A stretch of 37,658 nt of DNA from an uncultured Acetobacteraceae bacterium (GCA_903918195.1 CAIXDS010000209.1:1-37658), one strand, 5' to 3'. Shown: positions 1-9,248, counted from the stretch's first letter. The notes: a model not told the origin generated them from the sequence alone. A program made the numbers and translations.

Positions 1-630
1 GGCCTCGACACTGCCGGTTAGCGCGACGCCCCTGATGCGTGGATCGTCCACCACCTGGTCGCACTGGTCGTGCGTGATCAGCAAGTTGGTATAAAGCCCA
101 ACTGGTGCGCCGGCTTCGATCAGCACCTTCTCGAAGGCGATCGCGCATTGCGGCACGATGCCCGCGTGTTTCACCATCAAGGCGTTGCCGGCCATCAGAT
201 GCGGGCCTGCGACCCGCGCCAACTGGTAGTAGGGGAAGTTCCACGGCTCGACGCAGAAGACGACGCCGATCGGGCTACTCTTCATGTGGGCTTCACCGTT
301 GGTCGGATGCAGCTTCACCGGTGCAAGGAATCGCTCTGCGTTCATTGCGTAATAGGCCAGGATCCTGGCGCTGAACTCAACCTCGCCGCGAGCCTCGCTG
401 ATACGTTTGCCCATCTCGAGCGTTATGATGCGGGCGAATTCGCCGGCTTTGGCATGCATGAGCTCGCCCGCCTTGGCGATGACCGCCGCTCGCTCGGCGA
501 AGCTCTTATGGCGCCATGTCTTGAAGCAGGCCTCAGCCACCGCAATCTTGTCTTCCAGTGCGTGGTTTGTAAGTCCTTCGAACGTGGCGATGATCTTTCC
601 ATCGAACGGATTGAGGCTTTGATAGCCCAT
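1..630 (-). CDS. NAD(P)-dependent aldehyde dehydrogenase, succinate-semialdehyde dehydrogenase type (partial, 3' end outside window)
   Basis: The minus strand is open from an ATG at 630 to the window edge, giving 210 residues without a stop. The translation begins MGYQSLNPFDGKI and carries ALDH-family landmarks: LEMGKRISEARGEV near residue 72, EPWNFPYYQLARVAGPHLMAGNALMVKHA around 130-155, and DPRIRGVALTGS near the cut end. This matches the Sad/YneI-type succinate-semialdehyde dehydrogenases, which oxidise aldehydes to acids with NAD(P)+ in the cytoplasm. The catalytic Glu and Cys lie beyond the window, so activity cannot be judged. The start is supported by GAAGG about 11 bases upstream; a GTG six codons earlier is an alternative. 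The gene lies 59 bases downstream of a broken alcohol dehydrogenase on the same strand, the usual order for a two-step alcohol-to-acid pathway. Exact substrate is unknown. Confidence 0.88.
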   Translation of the reverse strand, partial: MGYQSLNPFDGKIIATFEGLTNHALEDKIAVAEACFKTWRHKSFAERAAVIAKAGELMHAKAGEFARIITLEMGKRISEARGEVEFSARILAYYAMNAERFLAPVKLHPTNGEAHMKSSPIGVVFCVEPWNFPYYQLARVAGPHLMAGNALMVKHAGIVPQCAIAFEKVLIEAGAPVGLYTNLLITHDQCDQVVDDPRIRGVALTGSVEA

Positions 631-689
631 GATGTGAACTGCCTTCACGGTGGGAGCACGACGGCCCGGTCAGGTCGCCGATCGTTTCG

Positions 690-1169
690 TTAGGCCCCGA
701 TGATCAACTTGAGCGCCGTCGTCTCTGCTGCTCGGCCGAAGGTATCGTAGGCGTCCAGAATCTGGTCGAGTTTGAAATGGTGGGTGATCAGGCGGGTTGG
801 GTCGAATTTCCGCGACTGAGCGGTCTTCGCCTGCATTTACGTCGTGACCGCATCCACCAACTCGTTGGTGATGGCGATAGTATGCGACCAGAGCCGTTCG
901 AGGTAGATCTCAACTTTTTGACCGTCCACACCGATGTTCGCAATCACACCGCCAGGCCGACGACGTCCCGGCCGAACTGGAACGGGGCCGGAACTCCGAC
1001 GGCCTCGATGGCCATATCAATGCCGCGCCCAACCGTCAGCAATTCTGCTGCCTCTATCGCCTTGGTACGACGCGTCGCACACCAATCGTGCGAGATGTTC
1101 GCCAACTGGGAACCTGCGCCTACATCAGGAGAAGTGATCGTAGGCGCAGGCGATTAGTGCTGTTAGCAT
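690..1169 (-). pseudogene. Degenerate zinc-dependent alcohol dehydrogenase, C-terminal remnant
   Basis: Reading the minus strand in pieces recovers the C-terminal half of a Tdh/zinc-ADH-family enzyme. Pieces are an Ile-Glu-Ala-Ala-Glu-Leu-Leu stretch leading into GRGIDMAIEAVGVPAPF, then after a frameshift GGVIANIGVDGQKVEIYLERLW and SHTIAITNELVDAVTT, then an in-frame TAA, then FDPTRLITHHFKLDQILDAY ending at a TAA at 690-692. These correspond to the nucleotide-binding fold and C-terminal segment of the family. The N-terminal catalytic zinc domain is missing. At least one frameshift and one internal stop show that the gene is dead. It lies directly upstream of the aldehyde dehydrogenase on the same strand. 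A FixJ-box-like sequence (1170-1184) abuts its upper end. The upper boundary is approximate because the reading frame is broken there. Confidence 0.8.
1113..1150. repeat. Inverted repeat, 11-bp arms, 16-base spacer
   Basis: CCTGCGCCTAC (1113-1123) is followed after 16 bases by its exact reverse complement GTAGGCGCAGG (1140-1150). It lies inside the decayed upper part of the alcohol dehydrogenase remnant. There is no T-run next to it, so it is not a classical terminator. It may be a scar of rearrangement or a regulatory hairpin. Confidence 0.7.
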
Positions 1170-1184
1170 CGGAAATTACCTAGG
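1170..1184 (-). promoter_or_regulatory. FixJ-box-like sequence (weak match)
   Basis: On the minus strand this reads CCTAGGTAATTTCCG. It differs from the strong boxes in this window by having GTAATTTCCG instead of GTAGTTTCCG, although the AATTTCC form also resembles what I recall of in-vitro-selected FixJ sites. It sits just upstream of the alcohol dehydrogenase remnant, so it may be a surviving promoter element of that operon. Low confidence, as it is a single mismatched copy beside a pseudogene. Confidence 0.35.
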
Positions 1185-1320
1185 CCGAAGGTCACAAACG
1201 CAGCTTCACGCGCGTTTCCTAACCGCAAGAATGCACGAGGGATGGGGAATACGAGCGCAATTCGTCGATTTTATTTAAGATTTTGGTGTCGAGACCAAAC
1301 GGCATCGATCTGGACGCACC

Positions 1321-1770
1321 ATGCCCGCTAACGACGAAGCCACCGCCATCCTGCCCGGCCTGTCACCAATCTGCGGTCGGGCGGCCGAGGCGCGCTTCGG
1401 TGTCGGACTGATGTCCATCCGATGATGGCCGGCTGGTTCTGCGGGAGATCGAGCCGCGGCCGGAGATCGCTCGGCGTCTCGCCACCTTTATCCGCGACCC
1501 GCTGGCGCCGGAGCGCATCGTGCGCAGCTTCGATGAGATTGGCCGCTTCCGCATGCTGATGAATGCCGCCGACTACGAGGACGGCTACGACGCCGATGCC
1601 CTGCGGACCGACCCGCTGATCAAGCTGGCAATGGACCGACTGCCGGATCAGGACGATCTGTGCCTGCAATCCACCGTGTCGCGCACCGAGAACCTGCCGG
1701 CCCGGCACGCCCCGGTGCGCATGGGCCGCGCGATGGTCGACCACTACTGCCAGAGCTTCCTCCAGGTACC
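1321..1770 (+). pseudogene. IS1380-family transposase, N-terminal fragment
   Basis: From the ATG at 1321 the plus strand reads MPANDEATAILPGLSPICG, then shifts frame near 1413-1423 and continues as SDDGRLVLREIEPRPEIARR, FIRDPLAPERIVRSFDEIGR, FRMLMNAADYEDGYDADALR, LAMDRLPDQDDLCLQSTVSR, TENLPARHAP and MGRAMVDHYCQSFLQVP. This order is characteristic of the N-terminal third of IS1380-type DDE transposases, which are common in acetic acid bacteria. The catalytic core and the rest are absent; similarity stops around 1770. With one frameshift and the C-terminus missing, it cannot be active. I could not identify terminal inverted repeats. It marks a past insertion and deletion between the dead alcohol dehydrogenase and the export operon. 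Confidence 0.85.
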
Positions 1771-1899
1771 GGCTAGCCAGCGCGCAGGCGGCTGTTCCCG
1801 GAGAAAGGCCGCCATCTCAATCGCCCGCCGGATGTTCCAACGAGCCACCGATTGCGATCGGAGCTTGGCGGCGCACGGTTATATACATTTCCAATGAAA

Positions 1900-3021
1900 T
1901 TAAGACATCTTCCGCATCGCCCTGCGGAAATACCACAGCGTCAGGCAGAACAGGGTCATTCCGATTGCAAGCAGATCAAGAAGTTGTGGCCAGACAATCG
2001 CGAACCCTGCACCGCGATACAGGATCGCCTGTGCCAGATTGACGAAATGCGTGGTGGGGGCGACCGCCATCACCCACTGAACAACCAGCGGCATGCTCTC
2101 CTGCGGCGTCATCCCCCCGGACAGAACCATAAGCGGAATGAGGGTCAGGATCATCAGGATGCCGAATTGTTGCATTGAGCGGGTTACGGTGCCAAGAAAG
2201 ATGCCTAAAGTTGTGGTCGCAAATACATTAATTGCGGCACCAAATAGAAACAACAAGACCGAACCTTCAATGGGAATTTGCAGCGCCCCTTGAACGACGG
2301 CGATCACTGAGAACCCGCACGCCAGCAAAACGACCAGACCCATCGACCAGATTTTCGCGATCATGATCTCGAAGGGTTCGACTGGCATAACCAGAAGATG
2401 TTCGATCGTGCCACGTTCCCGTTCGCGGATGAGAGCCGCACCGGTAAGAATGATGGAAAGAATTGTAACGTTATTGATAATTTGCATCACCGCGCCGAAC
2501 CATGGCTGTTCCAACGAGGGATTGAAAGCGATACGCAGGGCAAGATCCACCGGCGGCACGGCGCCCGGTGCGTCGTGCCGAAGAAATGTGCCGACTTCCG
2601 TATTCACCATCGCATCGATGTAGCTGCTGCCGGTGAAGGCCTGGGTCATCCGTGTGGCGTCGACATTGAGTTGTACCGGCGGCCGCCGGCCGGCTAGCAG
2701 ATCGCGCTCGAAATCCGGCGGGATATCGAGGATAAATGTGTAAGTTCCCTGATCCAGACCCAGATCGGCGTTGCCAATCGAAACAAGTGACGGAGATTGG
2801 AATTTCGGCGGATAAAAGGCGTCCGCTATGCGCCGGGACAGAGGCGATCTGTCCTCATCGACGATGCCGATCGGCGCATTAAGGAGGGTTTCCGGCATCA
2901 CCGTCGCAGCAACGTAGATATCAAGGGTGAAGACGTAGGCGATCAACACCAACATGATGGGATCAAACGCCAGCGAGCGCAGTTCCTTCAGGCCAAGTTG
3001 TGTGATGTTCGCGATACACAT
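1900..3021 (-). CDS. ABC-2 type transporter permease, YhhJ-like
   Basis: This 373-residue inner-membrane protein has the ABC-2 permease layout: one N-terminal membrane segment (about residues 20-45, IMLVLIAYVFTLDIYVAA), a large periplasmic region containing GIVDEDRSPLSRRI and FILDIPPDFERDLLAGRRP, then about five C-terminal membrane helices after residue 180, with RERERGTIEHLLVMPVEPFE before the second helix. This matches YhhJ/YbhS/YbhR-type permeases, which pair with RbbA/YhiH-type ATPases. It starts three bases after the RbbA-like gene stops and has AGGAA about 10 bases upstream. It is the last gene of the outer-membrane protein, adaptor, ATPase/permease, permease operon. It probably forms a heteromeric export channel with the RbbA-like protein. 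The exported substrate is unknown. Confidence 0.9.
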   Translation of the reverse strand: MCIANITQLGLKELRSLAFDPIMLVLIAYVFTLDIYVAATVMPETLLNAPIGIVDEDRSPLSRRIADAFYPPKFQSPSLVSIGNADLGLDQGTYTFILDIPPDFERDLLAGRRPPVQLNVDATRMTQAFTGSSYIDAMVNTEVGTFLRHDAPGAVPPVDLALRIAFNPSLEQPWFGAVMQIINNVTILSIILTGAALIRERERGTIEHLLVMPVEPFEIMIAKIWSMGLVVLLACGFSVIAVVQGALQIPIEGSVLLFLFGAAINVFATTTLGIFLGTVTRSMQQFGILMILTLIPLMVLSGGMTPQESMPLVVQWVMAVAPTTHFVNLAQAILYRGAGFAIVWPQLLDLLAIGMTLFCLTLWYFRRAMRKMS

Positions 3022-3024
3022 TTT

Positions 3025-5826
3025 TCATTTTTCCTGCTTTTTTAGGAGCAGAATACAGAGCACCATCAGCACCACCGCACTTGCCGTAATGGGAAGCAAG
3101 TCCGGCCAAAGCGCCCCGAAGCCAAGCGCCTTGGAAAAAGCACCGCGCGCAATCACGAGAAAATAAGTGACGGGCAAAATGCCGCCAATCAGCGCACCTA
3201 CGCCAGTCAGCGAGGATACCGGATTGATCAGCCCGGCATACTGGATCGCCGGCACCAGCGTGCCGATCGTGGTGGCGAGGATCGCCGCGGCCTGGCTGCG
3301 GGTAAACGTGGACATCAGCAACCCGATGCCGGTGGACGACAGGATGAAGACGAACGATGCGGCGAATAGAAATGCCAGGCTGCCAGACAGCGTCACGTCA
3401 AAGACCGCCGTGGCCAGAATCGTCAGCAGGATGAAGTTGACCATGCCCAGCACGAGGTAGGGAATTTGCTTACCAATCAGAAACTCGCTGCGCGTCACCG
3501 GCGTGACATAAAGATTAATGATGGAACCGAGTTCCTTTTCGCGCACGACGCTAAGGGCGGTCAGCATCGCCGGGATCAGCAGCAGCAACAGCGGGATCAT
3601 CGCCGGCACCATGGCGACCACGCTCACGACATCGGGATTGTAGCGAAACCTGATCTGAACATTCACGCTGCCGAAGGCCAGACGCATCCCCAATCGGTCG
3701 CGCGCCATACCGGACAACCACCCCAACTGCATGGCCTGCACATAGGACTGGATCGTCTCGCCTCGCTGCGGGTTCGCGCCGTCAATCCAGGCGCCGACGG
3801 CAACCGGCGCGCCGCGGTCGAGATCGCGTCCGAAGCCCGGCGGCAGCTCTATGGCCAGGTTCAATTCCCCACTGCGCATGCGGTGATCCAGATCGGCGGC
3901 ATCAACGATCGGCGTCTGCTGGACGAAATACGCCGAGCCCGCGAGATTGAGCGCATAATCGCGGCTAAGCATCGAGTTGTCGCTGTCCAGCACGGCGAAG
4001 CGGACGTTATTGACGTCGAGATTGAGGCCGTAGCCGAGGATGAGCATCAGCATGACGGTGCCGAACAAGGCCAGTGTGCCACGGATCGGATCGCGGGCAA
4101 GCTCGAGCGTTTCCCGCAACGTGTAACTCCACATCCGGCGCAGGCTAAAGCCGTGCCAGGTTTCGGCGACTCGGCCGCGTGGGCGAGTGGCGGCCGCGGG
4201 CCGCGAAACGGACAGATTGACGGTTCCGGTTTCGCCCCGGGCCGCATCGCGCAGATATCCGATAAAGGCCTCCTCGAGTGTTTTCGCACGTCTACTGGCG
4301 GTCACAGCGGCCGGCGTATCGCAAACCAGCACGCGGCCAGCATTCATCAGCGAGATGCGATCGCAGCGGGCGGCCTCATTCATGAAATGGGTGGAGATGA
4401 AGATCGTCACGTTATCGTGGCGGGAGAGGTCTGCCATCATCTGCCAGAACATATCGCGTGCGATCGGATCGACGCCCGATGTCGGCTCATCCAGAATCAG
4501 CAGGTCGGGGGAATGCACCATTGCTACAGCCAGCGAAAGGCGCTGGCGCACGCCGAGCGGCAGATCGTCTGGCATGGCATCGGCGACGTGGTCGAGTTCA
4601 AAGCGATGAAGCATCTCGCTGACCCGTGCCGCCAGGGCAGACCTCGGCAACGCAAAAAGCCGCGCCTGCAGGGTGAGATTTTGCAGAACGCTGAGTTCGG
4701 AATAAAGTGAGAAACCTTGCGACATATATCCGACGCGGCGCCGCACGGCCAGATTGCCGCCTGTCACGCGCTCGCCGAACAACCATGCCTCGCCGGAACC
4801 GGCAGCCAGCAGGCCGGTGAGCATCTTCATTGTCGTGGTCTTGCCGCAGCCATTCGATCCCAGAAATCCAAAAATCTCCCCGCGTGCGATCGATAGATCG
4901 ACGTGATCGACCGCGGTGAAATCGCCAAAGCGCATGGTTAGCCCGCGTGCCTCTATCACCACGTCAGCGGCAACATCCGCTGGCCGCGCTGCAATGACCA
5001 CGTCGTGGTGCGTTCGGCGTTCGGCCGCAGGCATCATCGCAATGAACGCATTCTCAAGACTTCGGGTTCTGGTCCTATCAAGCAATTCCTTCGCTGTCCC
5101 TACGGACAGCACGTGCCCTGCATTCATTGTGACCAACATGTCAAATCCCGCCGCCTCTTCCATGTAGGCGGTCGCCACGATGACGCTCATGCCATTGCGC
5201 GTGAGGCGAATCCGGCTGATGAGTTCCCAGAACTGCACCCGTGACAACGGATCCACGCCGGTCGTGGGCTCATCGAGGATAAGCAGGTCCGGATCGTGAA
5301 TGAGGGAGCAACAGAGGCCCAGCTTCTGTTTCATGCCACCGGACAGTTTGCCGGCCGGGCGATCGCGAAATTCTGACATTCCCGTGCTGGCCAACAGATC
5401 TTCGATCCGCGTCTGACGTTCCGCCCGGGCTTGGCCAAACAGACGGGCGAAGAAGTGCAGATTCTCGGATACTGAAAGTGTGGCATAGAGATTACGACCA
5501 AGCCCTTGCGGCATGAATGCAATGCGCGGGCAGACGGCACGGCGATGCGCGGCATCGGCCATATCGTCGCCGAGCACCTCGAGCATTCCCTCCTGAAGTT
5601 TTCGGGCGCCGGCGATCAGACTGAGCAGCGTCGACTTGCCGACTCCATCGGGCCCGATCACGCCGATAATCTGCCCGGCGGGCAAGTCCAGCGTGATGCC
5701 GTCCAGCGCACAGGTCCTGCCGTGGTGCAGGCTGACTGCGTGCATCCGCGCCACCATCGATGCAGGATCGGATGGTGGCAGGGTCGGTGGGGCAAGATCG
5801 GGCGCGCCCGTGTCGCGCGGCGACAT
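3025..5826 (-). CDS. RbbA/YhiH-like ABC transporter: two ATPase domains fused to an ABC-2 permease
   Basis: The 933-residue protein has two nucleotide-binding domains followed by a permease. NBD1 has Walker [10 protein letters not shown] (58-66), signature LSGGMKQ (161-167) and Walker B LILDEPTT (182-189). NBD2 has Walker [10 protein letters not shown] (323-331), Walker B LILDEPTS (443-450) and a non-canonical signature LPLGVRQ (422-428). From about residue 560 it becomes an ABC-2 membrane domain with a periplasmic loop ([15 protein letters not shown]) and several C-terminal helices containing [22 protein letters not shown]. The family includes E. coli RbbA (YhiH), encoded with yhiI (HlyD-type) and yhhJ. 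The same trio occurs here, preceded by an outer-membrane factor, so a drug/metabolite exporter spanning both membranes is likely. The start lies 2 bases after the adaptor stop. A close paralogue lies at the right end of the window. Confidence 0.93.
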   Translation of the reverse strand: MSPRDTGAPDLAPPTLPPSDPASMVARMHAVSLHHGRTCALDGITLDLPAGQIIGVIGPDGVGKSTLLSLIAGARKLQEGMLEVLGDDMADAAHRRAVCPRIAFMPQGLGRNLYATLSVSENLHFFARLFGQARAERQTRIEDLLASTGMSEFRDRPAGKLSGGMKQKLGLCCSLIHDPDLLILDEPTTGVDPLSRVQFWELISRIRLTRNGMSVIVATAYMEEAAGFDMLVTMNAGHVLSVGTAKELLDRTRTRSLENAFIAMMPAAERRTHHDVVIAARPADVAADVVIEARGLTMRFGDFTAVDHVDLSIARGEIFGFLGSNGCGKTTTMKMLTGLLAAGSGEAWLFGERVTGGNLAVRRRVGYMSQGFSLYSELSVLQNLTLQARLFALPRSALAARVSEMLHRFELDHVADAMPDDLPLGVRQRLSLAVAMVHSPDLLILDEPTSGVDPIARDMFWQMMADLSRHDNVTIFISTHFMNEAARCDRISLMNAGRVLVCDTPAAVTASRRAKTLEEAFIGYLRDAARGETGTVNLSVSRPAAATRPRGRVAETWHGFSLRRMWSYTLRETLELARDPIRGTLALFGTVMLMLILGYGLNLDVNNVRFAVLDSDNSMLSRDYALNLAGSAYFVQQTPIVDAADLDHRMRSGELNLAIELPPGFGRDLDRGAPVAVGAWIDGANPQRGETIQSYVQAMQLGWLSGMARDRLGMRLAFGSVNVQIRFRYNPDVVSVVAMVPAMIPLLLLLIPAMLTALSVVREKELGSIINLYVTPVTRSEFLIGKQIPYLVLGMVNFILLTILATAVFDVTLSGSLAFLFAASFVFILSSTGIGLLMSTFTRSQAAAILATTIGTLVPAIQYAGLINPVSSLTGVGALIGGILPVTYFLVIARGAFSKALGFGALWPDLLPITASAVVLMVLCILLLKKQEK

Positions 5827-5828
5827 GG

Positions 5829-6773
5829 TCAGTTCGGTGTATGGATGGAAAGCCGGTCCGGCCAGGGCTTTGCGGGATCAACCCGAACATAGGCCACGCC
5901 AGGCAGCCCGGTTTTGACCTCCCGGATTGATTTTGCGAGTATAGTCGGATCGATCCGCGCACGAACGCGAAACATTAATTTCTCCCGCTCGCTGCTGGTC
6001 TCAACGGTCTTCGGTGTGAACTGGGCGACGTCGGCGACATACGAGGCGTGCGCAGGCACCACCCATTGCGGGGCAGCGTCGAGAACGAGGCGCACCTCGC
6101 TGCCGAAGCTAACTTTTCCCGCTGCTGCGTCGGGCAGGAAAAAGGTCATATAGACATCGGTGAGATCCACGAGGTTCAACACCTTGCCGCCGGCGGCGAT
6201 GACCTCCGACGGTTGCGCCACCCGGTATTGAACGCGTGCGTCACGGGGCGATTTCAGCGCACTGTCCTCGATATCGGCCTCGATGCGCGCGATCGTGGCG
6301 CGTGCCGCATCGACGCTGGCGCGCGCACCGGCGACCTGCGCCCGTGCCGTGACGATCGCGGCGTCAGCGGCGGCAACCTGTGCCACGGCTGCACCGACAG
6401 TTGCCGCGCGACTTTGCTGGCCGGCCAGGTCGTCGTCATATTCCTGCTGGGACGCGGCGCCTTCGCGCGCCAGCGTTTTCGACCGTGCCAATCGCTTACC
6501 CGCAGCACTTAGTTCGGCCCGGCGTTGCGCCACGACCGCCACCACTGCGGCCTGATCGCTTTGACGCTGCGCCACTTGGCTTTCTGCAATCTGGATGCCG
6601 CTTTCGGCCTTCCTCAGTTCGGCTACGGCCTCGGTATGTTGCGCATTCAGCACCTGGGTATCCATGCGGGCTACGATCTGGCCGCGGGTTACGAAATCGC
6701 CCTCGTTGACAAGAATTTCCGTGAGACGGCCGGGCGCTTTTGCCGCAACGTCGATTTCTACTGCCTCAATTCT
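5829..6773 (-). pseudogene. HlyD/YhiI-type periplasmic adaptor, part downstream of the in-frame TGA
   Basis: This reading frame continues directly from 6774-7223 after a TGA. Translation after the stop is RIEAVEIDVAAKAPGRLTEI, which is the first beta-barrel/lipoyl segment of HlyD adaptors, then a long coiled-coil hairpin rich in Ala, Gln and Arg (around AVAELRKAESGIQIAESQVA), then SALKSPRDARVQYRVAQPSE, TDVYMTFFLPDAAAGKVSFG and [20 protein letters not shown]. The intact paralogue at 34238-35344 has Gly at the matching position ([12 protein letters not shown]), so a GGA-to-TGA change is the simplest explanation. The only good restart is ATG 6665, which would give 278 residues lacking the signal anchor and first lipoyl strand. 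Unless the stop is an assembly error or is read through, the adaptor is non-functional. Downstream rbbA- and yhhJ-like genes remain intact. Confidence 0.85.
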
Positions 6774-7223
6774 TCAATTCCCGCTTGCAAAGCCATCTTC
6801 AAGGCGCGTCGGTTTAAGCAACCACCATCCCAGGACGGCCAGGGCAGCCGCCAACACCGTGATCGTGGCGGCTAACCCGATTCGTTGTTTTTTTGAAATA
6901 CGATTCGTTGCGCCGAACCGATCTATTTCGGCCGTTTTTATATCTCTGGTATGGACAATATTCTCTGCTTCTGCCTTTTCCGTAAGTATCTTTTTCGGAT
7001 CAGACCAATATTTGGCGTCGGCTTTCTGAGCGGGCGCGCCAGGCCGATCGAATTTTTCCCGCCCTTCCGCTTCAGCCCCCCGATCAGTGGCCGCTTTGGG
7101 GTCAAATGCTGCCCTGCGATCCGTTTCAGCCTTCCTCTCGTCAGCATCCGGCGTTGCGGAGGTGTCGCCTTTGCCACCTTGACGCGCGAGGCCGGCATCG
7201 GCCGGCGTGGCGGTCTCGCTCAT
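6774..7223 (-). pseudogene. HlyD/YhiI-type adaptor, N-terminal part with long charged extension, ends at premature TGA
   Basis: The ATG at 7223 overlaps the stop of the outer-membrane lipoprotein gene (ATGA), so the two are translationally coupled. The 149 residues begin with about 110 hydrophilic residues rich in Ala, Asp, Glu, Lys and Arg, followed by one membrane anchor, IGLAATITVLAAALAVLGWW, and the typical post-anchor GFASGN. Translation stops at TGA 6774-6776, exactly where the paralogue reads on as GRLEADE, and the frame on the other side is the same. The cytosolic extension is much longer than the roughly 45 residues before the anchor in the paralogue. Together with 5829-6773 it would make a 464-residue adaptor linking the RbbA/YhhJ-like pump to the outer-membrane channel. 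Confidence 0.8.
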
Positions 7224-8656
7224 CGTGCCGACCTCTCTGTTTCATTGATAGCGATCGCGGCAGACGGATCATCGGCCCCGCCGCCCAAGGCCGCGAAGAG
7301 ATTGACCTCGCTCGACAGGCGAGTCCGTCTTGTCTCGACCAGGGCTTGTTCGGCGGCAAATAGATCACGCTGCGCGTTAAGTACTTCGAGGTAGGTGGTT
7401 GCCCCGTTAGCATACCGCAGACTCGCCAGTCGGGCGCGGTCGGTTAGGGCTTCCAGCGTTCGTGTCTCTGCCGCCACCTGTAAGCCCAGCCAGCGCCGGG
7501 CAGCGAGTACATTGGACACGTCACGAAATGCCGTCTGCACCGCGCGTTCGTAGTCGGCGACCGCAATGGCGCGCTCGGCCTTTGCGCCGTCCAGGTTGCC
7601 GCGCAGGCGTCCTCCATCAAAGATCGGCGCCATCGCACTGGTGGCGAAAATCCAGGCTGTGCCGCTTCCCATAAACAAATTTTCTAGTGCCGTGCTTGCC
7701 GTGCCGTAATCGCCGAGTAGCGAAATGCGTGGGAAGAACGCCGCGCGCGCAGCGCCGATGTTGGCTTCAGCCGCGCGCAGCCTGTCTTCAGCGGCGCGAA
7801 TGTCAGGCCGTTGAACCAGCAGACTCGACGGCAGACCTGGCTGCAGATCACGCACAATAGCTGTATCCTGGACCGCCGAAAGCGCCCCAGACTCCGTCTG
7901 CAATGGTTGGCCAACGAGAGCGGCGAGGGCGTTACGCGTCGCTTCGCGCTGTTGCTCAAGAGCAATAGACGCGCTTTCGGCCTCGCCAAGCAATGTGTCG
8001 GCCTGAGTCTGATCGATGCGCGGCGCGGCGCCGACCTCGAAGCGCCGACGTGCGATGCGGGCCGAGTCCCGTCGGCTCGTCACTGTCCGGTCGGCGAGCG
8101 CAATCCGCTCGTCCAATTCGCGCGCTGTCAGCCAGTTGTTGGCAACCTCAGCTATCAAACAGAGGGTTATGCTTCGGCGGCCTTCCTGTGTCGCCATCCA
8201 GTTGTCGAGCGCGGCGGCGTCGAGGTTGCGCACGCGGCCCCAAAGGTCGATATCCCAGCTGGCGCCGATGATGCCGCCATAGAGATTCGCAGTGTAGGTC
8301 TCGCCGGTTACGGAAAGGGATGCCGGAATTTGCGTGCGCAACGCAGCTGCGCCGACGTTAACATGCGGAAACCGATCAGCACGCTGACTACGATATTGGC
8401 TCCGCGCCACTTCAACCCGCCAGACTGCGATACGCAGATCGCGGTTGTTGCCCAGGGCGGCTTCAATGAGTGCCGTGAGGGCGGGCGCGCGGAAAAACTG
8501 ACGCCACTCGGCCGGGCGCGCCTGGCCCACGACGGCCTGGTCCTGCGCCGCCCAGGCATCCGGCACTGGCATCGCCGGCCTCACATGGTCCGGCGCCAAC
8601 GAGCAGCCAACGAGCAAAAAAATTGCAATTGCTGATAGAGGTCCCAGTTGTCTCAT
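7220..8656 (-). CDS. NodT/OprM-family outer-membrane efflux lipoprotein (TolC-like)
   Basis: From ATG 8656 the protein has 478 residues. It starts with a lipoprotein signal (LGPLSAIAIFLLVGCSLAPD), with Cys in the lipobox LVGC. The rest shows the duplicated outer-membrane-factor repeat: PAEWRQFFRAPALTALIEAA, NNRDLRIAVWRVEVARSQYR, GASWDIDLWGRVRNLDAAAL, then in the second half QRPDIRAAEDRLRAAEANIG, ARAAFFPRISLLGDYGTAST and YANGATTYLEVLNAQRDLF. These are hallmarks of RND-type outer-membrane lipoproteins forming a trimeric channel-tunnel. It is the first gene of the export operon and overlaps the adaptor by 4 bases. A FixJ-like box lies about 60 bases upstream. A GTG at 8671 is an alternative start, but the ATG places the signal peptide better. 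Confidence 0.92.
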   Translation of the reverse strand: MRQLGPLSAIAIFLLVGCSLAPDHVRPAMPVPDAWAAQDQAVVGQARPAEWRQFFRAPALTALIEAALGNNRDLRIAVWRVEVARSQYRSQRADRFPHVNVGAAALRTQIPASLSVTGETYTANLYGGIIGASWDIDLWGRVRNLDAAALDNWMATQEGRRSITLCLIAEVANNWLTARELDERIALADRTVTSRRDSARIARRRFEVGAAPRIDQTQADTLLGEAESASIALEQQREATRNALAALVGQPLQTESGALSAVQDTAIVRDLQPGLPSSLLVQRPDIRAAEDRLRAAEANIGAARAAFFPRISLLGDYGTASTALENLFMGSGTAWIFATSAMAPIFDGGRLRGNLDGAKAERAIAVADYERAVQTAFRDVSNVLAARRWLGLQVAAETRTLEALTDRARLASLRYANGATTYLEVLNAQRDLFAAEQALVETRRTRLSSEVNLFAALGGGADDPSAAIAINETERSAR

Positions 8657-8716
8657 CAAGAGCCCTGTCACGCGAATTGGTGACGGTAGCTGCCATTCGA
8701 TCCGTCCTGTCAGGCT

Positions 8717-8729
8717 CGGAATCTACGCA
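8717..8729 (-). promoter_or_regulatory. FixJ-like box, A-variant, upstream of export operon
   Basis: The minus strand reads TGCGTAGATTCCG followed by AGCCTGAC. It is identical over 13 bases to the box at 33802-33814 and differs from the T-class boxes only at GTAG(A/T)TTCCG. It lies about 60 bases upstream of the outer-membrane lipoprotein start and points toward it, consistent with an activator site. Confidence 0.7.
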
Positions 8730-9130
8730 GGAGGATGGCCGGATGGCATTTCGACACCGATAGAGCTTTGGAGAAATTCCCGGGACGACAGGGGATTGGT
8801 TCTGGCTACAAAAATTTCCGGTTCCGAACAGCCTCGGCCCCCGAATGGGCTCCGTGTTGCTGCTGCTGCTGTATGATGCCGGAAATTGGCCTTGCAGCAC
8901 ATAGGTACCTCGATCCCACAGACGGGGCGGCTCACCACCTATAATCCTCCGCAGACCCCGCACGGTAGGGCGCAACGGCATAATCGGCGATTTCGACATC
9001 GCGCCCTTTATTGCATCCAGGCAGAAGGCTGAACGTGTGTGAATGGTTTTCCGCGAGGCGACGGGCTTGCCGGAAATGCTCTTTGATATCAGCGGGCGTG
9101 TGTGCGGCAGGTCGATTGGCTCTGCAGCTC

Positions 9131-9143
9131 TGAGTAGTTTCCG
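9131..9143 (+). promoter_or_regulatory. FixJ-like box upstream of VIT1-MacAB-like operon
   Basis: The sequence is TGAGTAGTTTCCG followed by GGCCTGA. It shares the core GTAGTTTCCG with four other intergenic sites in the window. It lies about 105 bases upstream of the GTG chosen for the VIT1 gene, on the same strand. Confidence 0.75.
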
Positions 9144-9248
9144 GGCCTGAGCCGGCGTCGTATCTTCGTGTACGTTGGGTTGGGTTGCCCCTGGGCAACG
9201 ATCGCCGTCGGCGGCTGCTCGGTCGACGCACCGAAGGGGACATCACCC

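Larger units (their letters stand above)
8657..9248. other. Divergent intergenic region between export operon and VIT1 operon
   Basis: This 592-base stretch has no convincing gene. Short open frames in it are compositionally odd, for example a run of Cys encoded by a short CTG/TGC repeat near 8859-8872. It contains two FixJ-like boxes in opposite orientation (8717-8729 minus and 9131-9143 plus), facing the two divergent operons. The middle is otherwise unassigned. Confidence 0.6.

Noticed and set aside
3466..4710. Plus-strand open frame of 414 codons
   Set aside because: It is the shadow of the first RbbA-like gene, rich in His and Gln, without homology features.
8805..8890. AATTTCCGG and CCGGAAATTGG sequences as extra FixJ-like boxes
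   Set aside because: They keep TTTCCG but lack the GTAG part, which is present in all good sites.
8735..8944. Small plus-strand frame with a run of Cys
   Set aside because: The Cys run comes from a short CTG/TGC repeat; there is no ribosome site or family resemblance.
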